From: an uncultured Rikenellaceae bacterium
GTDB lineage: Bacteria > Bacteroidota > Bacteroidia > Bacteroidales > Rikenellaceae
Length of the DNA: 64,000 nucleotides
Reading direction: 5' to 3'
NCBI GenBank assembly: GCA_944325305.1
Contig: CALUZO010000010.1
Coordinates: 124,001 to 188,000 of the forward strand
The position numbers and the translations under genes are program-made. Positions 60,890 through 64,000 of the stretch are shown one piece after another. Numbering within the stretch: the stretch's first letter is position 1; each line of letters opens with the position of its first letter. The notes under the pieces were generated by a model that was not told the DNA's origin, ran no database searches, and was given only the letters and a program-made list of their open reading frames with translations.

Positions 60890-61538
60890 CCCGGGAAATA
60901 AAATAAACATTTTTCTGGTTGACGACCATACACTGTTCCGCAACGGACTTAAAGGACTGCTCGGCCTCAACGATTCGTTCAACGTGGTCGGCGAAGCAGC
61001 CGACGGACGCGAATTCATAGCGAAACTGCCCGACAGCGGTGCCGAAGTCGTGCTGATGGACATTGATATGCCCGGGATGAACGGCCTCGAAGCTACTGCC
61101 AAAGCACTGGAAATTTTACCATCCCTCAAAGTTATTACCCTTTCGATGTACGGAGACGAAGAGTACTATTTCCGCATGGTCGAAGCCGGGGCAAAAGGTT
61201 TCCTATTGAAAAACTCCGAAATAAACGAGGTCACAGCGGCAATAGAAACAGTCGCCGACGGAGGAAGCTGGTTTTCCCAAGAGTTATTGCAGGGTCTCGT
61301 CGGGAATATGAAAGCTGCAACACACAGCGAAGAACCCGACGAAGGATTATCGGCACGTGAACTGGAAGTACTTCCGCTCATATGTCAGGGAATGTCCAAC
61401 CAAGAGATAGCAGACAAGCTGTTTATTTCAAAACGGACTGTCGACAAACACAGGGCCAACATACTGTTAAAAACAGGATGCAAGAACACTGCGAGCCTCG
61501 TGGTATACGCAATAAAAAATTCGTTGGTAGAAATATAA
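60882..61538 (+). CDS. Response regulator, NarL/FixJ family
   Basis: 218 residues. The receiver domain has Asp14/Asp15 and the phospho-acceptor Asp60 (VVLMDIDMPGMNG), with Lys in FLLKNSE. A LuxR-type helix-turn-helix follows (LSARELEVLPLICQGMSNQEIADKLF, TVDKHRANIL). It is the cognate partner of the overlapping kinase gene. Its DNA targets are unknown; the repeat array upstream of the kinase is a natural candidate for autoregulation. Confidence 0.94.
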   Translation: MSNPGNKINIFLVDDHTLFRNGLKGLLGLNDSFNVVGEAADGREFIAKLPDSGAEVVLMDIDMPGMNGLEATAKALEILPSLKVITLSMYGDEEYYFRMVEAGAKGFLLKNSEINEVTAAIETVADGGSWFSQELLQGLVGNMKAATHSEEPDEGLSARELEVLPLICQGMSNQEIADKLFISKRTVDKHRANILLKTGCKNTASLVVYAIKNSLVEI

Positions 61539-61786
61539 CCGACAGACGAACAGCATTGATTTATTCCCGACCGACAGAGTAAAAGACACCTCAAATAATT
61601 TCCAGAATATGGGATCTGCAGCACATACCTCGTATTTGTAGAGAGTGACGGATCGCTTCGGGAAACCGGGAAAGAAGGGGGCAAAAGCGTGGTAATCCAT
61701 GGAATATCCATGGCAAGCAGCAGCCAAACCGTTCGTTCTGAAGATCGGCCACTGAATCATCCGCCTGAAAGAGCCGCAACAATACA
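61539..61786. other. Short intergenic stretch
   Basis: About 250 bp between the response regulator and the terminator. I see no gene or RNA in it. Confidence 0.4.
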
Positions 61787-61825
61787 AATACAAAAGGCAT
61801 CGTCAGTACCGATGCCTTTTGTATT
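61787..61825. terminator. Bidirectional terminator between the response regulator and mgsA
   Basis: A perfect 16-bp stem (61787-61802 with 61810-61825, core AAAAGGCATCG) and a 7-base loop. It is 18 bp beyond mgsA on the minus strand and carries a TTTTGTATT tail on the plus strand. Confidence 0.85.
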
Positions 61826-61843
61826 GTCATAATAGCCTTATCT

Positions 61844-62377
61844 CTATTTTCTTGATTTACGCGAGCGTTTTCTCCATTCCGACGTTTTCGCTCTCTCCGC
61901 TCCATCCCACGAACGCTTTATGTAGTTCGAGTAATCCTTCACTTCCGGAGTATAATCGGGACTCCCGAACAGTGGCGACGATATAATGTAGTCTGCCGTC
62001 GAACGGTTGAAAGCAGTCGGCACGTTATACAATGTGGCAACGCGAAGCAACGCCTTCACATCCACATCGTGAGGCTGGGCCTCCATAGGATCCCAGAAAA
62101 AGAACATGGCATCTATCTGCTCCTGAGCGATCATGGAACCCAACATCTGGTCGCCACCCAACGGTCCTGATTTGAGCAATGTTATGTTGGTTTTGCCTTC
62201 TATGCTATTGCCGCGGCGTTCCATAAGTGTTTTTTCCACCATTTTGCCAGTCGTCCCCGTACAAACGAGATGACACTGAAGCAATGCTTCCCAGTTCCAT
62301 TCGACCCATTCGGCCAGGTCTTTCTTCATGTTATCGTGGGCCACCAGAGCCAACGTCAGGTCTTTCTTTGCAACCAT
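61844..62377 (-). CDS. mgsA: Methylglyoxal synthase
   Basis: 177 residues. MgsA converts dihydroxyacetone phosphate to methylglyoxal and phosphate, a bypass under phosphate shortage or sugar excess. LALVAHDNMKKDL opens the fold. TGTTG (40-44) binds phosphate, and SGPLGGDQMLG holds the active Asp (Asp76). The end (about 150-177) has a Lys/Arg-rich tail longer than in E. coli MgsA (152). It is a single gene. Confidence 0.95.
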   Translation of the reverse strand: MVAKKDLTLALVAHDNMKKDLAEWVEWNWEALLQCHLVCTGTTGKMVEKTLMERRGNSIEGKTNITLLKSGPLGGDQMLGSMIAQEQIDAMFFFWDPMEAQPHDVDVKALLRVATLYNVPTAFNRSTADYIISSPLFGSPDYTPEVKDYSNYIKRSWDGAERAKTSEWRKRSRKSRK

Positions 62378-62458
62378 TTTTTTCTCTTCTTATCAATTAT
62401 CCGACACAAAGATATTAATTTCGAGACCGAATACAACACATGTACCGTAACGTTTTAG

Positions 62459-64000
62459 TTAATTCTTCTTCACCACCGCCTTGCTGTTACGGCCGTCTAT
62501 GAATATATAGAGAGGACGGTCGAAACGCACGCGCCGGAAAAACTCACCATCATACTCGGCAGGCATGGCATCGAGAAAGGCCATATCAAACTTGCCGTCG
62601 TTCAGAAACGGAGTAATCGTAAGATAGCCCACTCCGAAAGATGTAAGATTCTGGAAGAAATGCGTACCCTGACTCGGTTCTACCCTGAAATCCTCCATAC
62701 CGCATTCTACGATAACCTTTGACTCCGATATGTCGGGCCATTTTACAGGGATTCCCAGCCACGGATCGCTCGATCCCCAGCGTCCGGGGCCTACCAACAC
62801 ATAACCGCTCTTTTCATCACGCATCTTGATATTCAGCGCCCGTATCTCGTCAGCCATACGCTCGGTGTATGCTGTATCGAATGCCTCTGGTTTTATATAT
62901 ATGATATCCCTGACATTATCCACAGCACCAACGCCAAGTGCATTTTCGGCATAAATTATCGCATCTGAGACATCCACATTCGACCAATCGAGCGTATTGA
63001 ACCCTTGTGTTTCCACAATAGGCCGTATTTGCAGAAAATAGAACATCTGTTCGCGACCGGGCGGCACATCCATATTGACAGCAAACTCTATCTCCACCGG
63101 TGTTCTCATCTCTTGTGCGCCCATCTCCAGCATGTCCCTCAGAATCTCTGCCAACGGGAAAGCATCATATTTCAAAACCCGCGAGAAGGTTATGATCTTG
63201 CGTCCTTCGACAAAACTGCTCTCCGAGATATACTGGTTCTGCATATCCCATGTAGAAGCTGCGTATTTCATGTTTCTGAAACTCCGTACGGTCGAAGAGT
63301 TTATCTCGAAACGTTCGAGATTCACCGTATCGTTAATGGAGGTTCGGAACTCTTCCGGTCGGAGGCTAAGTGCGTACATTTCGCGTTGTGTGTCCCGCAA
63401 AGCCAACTCCGCTGAGGAGAGTTGCAAAGTATTTTTAGGATATTTGGGTGAAAACCGCAGAGTCTGGCCTCCGTCCACCACCAGTTTGCCGAGGCCGAGA
63501 GCTATATTGGCTATGCCGTCTTCGGGTTTTTCATCGCCAATCGGGTAGAAGTTGAGCGATCTGGCTACACCCGAAATGGTCGGAAAATACCAGCCCTGAT
63601 CCTCGGTACCGCATACTTCCTGGATTATAATGGCCATCTTCTCTTCGCTCAGGAGGTTGTCCGTAGCCAGAATGTAGGCACGGCTGGCAGCATAGAACAC
63701 CGACGCATAAACGCTCTTCACGGCCTTGCCGAGCAGACGAAGCATCTGGTCTATATTGTTCGTATGCGGTATCATGTATGTTGAATAGATCCCGGCAAAC
63801 GGCTGGTAATGCGAATCCTCGAGTTTCGAACTCGATCGTATGGCCAACGGCCGTTTGGTGGTCCGGACCATCGTCCTAAGGTGTTCGACCAGCTCTTCGG
63901 GCAACCGGGCGCTGACAAATTCCGACAAAATCTCGTCGTCGGTAAGGTCCGAATTAATGACGTATTGCAAACCGTTATCAATGATGAACTTATCGAAATA
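62459..64000 (-). CDS. PEP synthase-like protein, C-terminal part (window-edge partial)
   Basis: The frame is open from the window edge to the stop, giving 513 residues. AIRSSSKLEDS and FAGIYSTYM match the PPDK/PEP-synthase N-terminal ATP-grasp domain, where Arg and Ser bind ATP. LQIRPIVE closes it. The rest (about 340-513, with GPGRWGSSDPWLGIPVKW) is typical of the large Bacteroidota PEP/pyruvate-binding protein rather than the classical PEP synthase, and the PEP barrel is absent. Its function is not established. The N-terminal part is outside the window. Confidence 0.75.
   Translation of the reverse strand, partial: YFDKFIIDNGLQYVINSDLTDDEILSEFVSARLPEELVEHLRTMVRTTKRPLAIRSSSKLEDSHYQPFAGIYSTYMIPHTNNIDQMLRLLGKAVKSVYASVFYAASRAYILATDNLLSEEKMAIIIQEVCGTEDQGWYFPTISGVARSLNFYPIGDEKPEDGIANIALGLGKLVVDGGQTLRFSPKYPKNTLQLSSAELALRDTQREMYALSLRPEEFRTSINDTVNLERFEINSSTVRSFRNMKYAASTWDMQNQYISESSFVEGRKIITFSRVLKYDAFPLAEILRDMLEMGAQEMRTPVEIEFAVNMDVPPGREQMFYFLQIRPIVETQGFNTLDWSNVDVSDAIIYAENALGVGAVDNVRDIIYIKPEAFDTAYTERMADEIRALNIKMRDEKSGYVLVGPGRWGSSDPWLGIPVKWPDISESKVIVECGMEDFRVEPSQGTHFFQNLTSFGVGYLTITPFLNDGKFDMAFLDAMPAEYDGEFFRRVRFDRPLYIFIDGRNSKAVVKKN

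Overview
The window is 64 kb of densely coded bacterial chromosome, about half G+C, from a member of the Bacteroidota, most likely the order Bacteroidales. The evidence is the gene content: a fumarate reductase with a fused cytochrome subunit, two-subunit methylmalonyl-CoA mutase, the Bat (aerotolerance) VWA/TPR cluster, pyruvate phosphate dikinase, an extended ribosomal protein S16 and a Bacteroidota-type PEP synthase-like protein. Many upstream regions also carry the TAnnTTTG -7 promoter element of this phylum, and few genes have a strong Shine-Dalgarno site. A Rikenellaceae-like genus is possible, but I cannot fix it from sequence alone. I saw no tRNA, rRNA, insertion sequence, prophage or CRISPR array.

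Layout. 0-2 kb: end of coaD, then lpxD and ruvC (+). 2-5.6 kb: frdCAB fumarate reductase operon (-). 6.1-8.2 kb: a secreted GH2-fold protein whose catalytic glutamates appear to be lost (-). 8.3-12 kb: cvpA, rsgA, trmH and a class III aminotransferase (+). 12-14.8 kb: recO, rdgB and a HAD hydrolase (-). 15-20.8 kb: nitroreductase (+), secreted acetylxylan-esterase-like protein (-), panC-panD (-) and a dipeptidyl-peptidase III (+). 21-27.5 kb: methylmalonyl-CoA mutase subunits and dxs (-). 27.5-30.5 kb: OmpA-like lipoprotein, pyrH, a TlpA-like thioredoxin and frr (+). 30.6-41.4 kb: priA-comF, tyrS-asnA, metG with a small membrane protein and ilvE, and manA (-). 41.5-46 kb: galE, ppdK and a hotdog thioesterase (+). 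46.3-49.5 kb: nth and a UvrD/PcrA helicase (-). 49.7-55.7 kb: Bat cluster (moxR, DUF58, BatD-like, TPR, two VWA proteins; +). 56-59.2 kb: rpsP, rimM, a glycosyltransferase and mnmA (+). 59.9-61.5 kb: a histidine kinase/response regulator pair behind a 76-bp tandem repeat array (+). 61.8-64 kb: mgsA and the C-terminal part of a PEP synthase-like protein (-).

Functionally the genes support a succinate/propionate-forming anaerobic metabolism (fumarate reductase, methylmalonyl-CoA mutase, PPDK) plus housekeeping: cofactor, isoprenoid and lipid A synthesis, translation, and DNA repair.

The most unusual DNA is noncoding. Between the convergent thioesterase and nth genes lies a 257-bp nested palindrome (46021-46277) with a 29-bp perfect outer stem that includes the last codons of both genes, and with paired side hairpins around a central 20-bp hairpin. 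Second is the array of 76-bp units, each with a promoter-like element, upstream of the two-component system. Third is the apparently non-catalytic GH2 protein.
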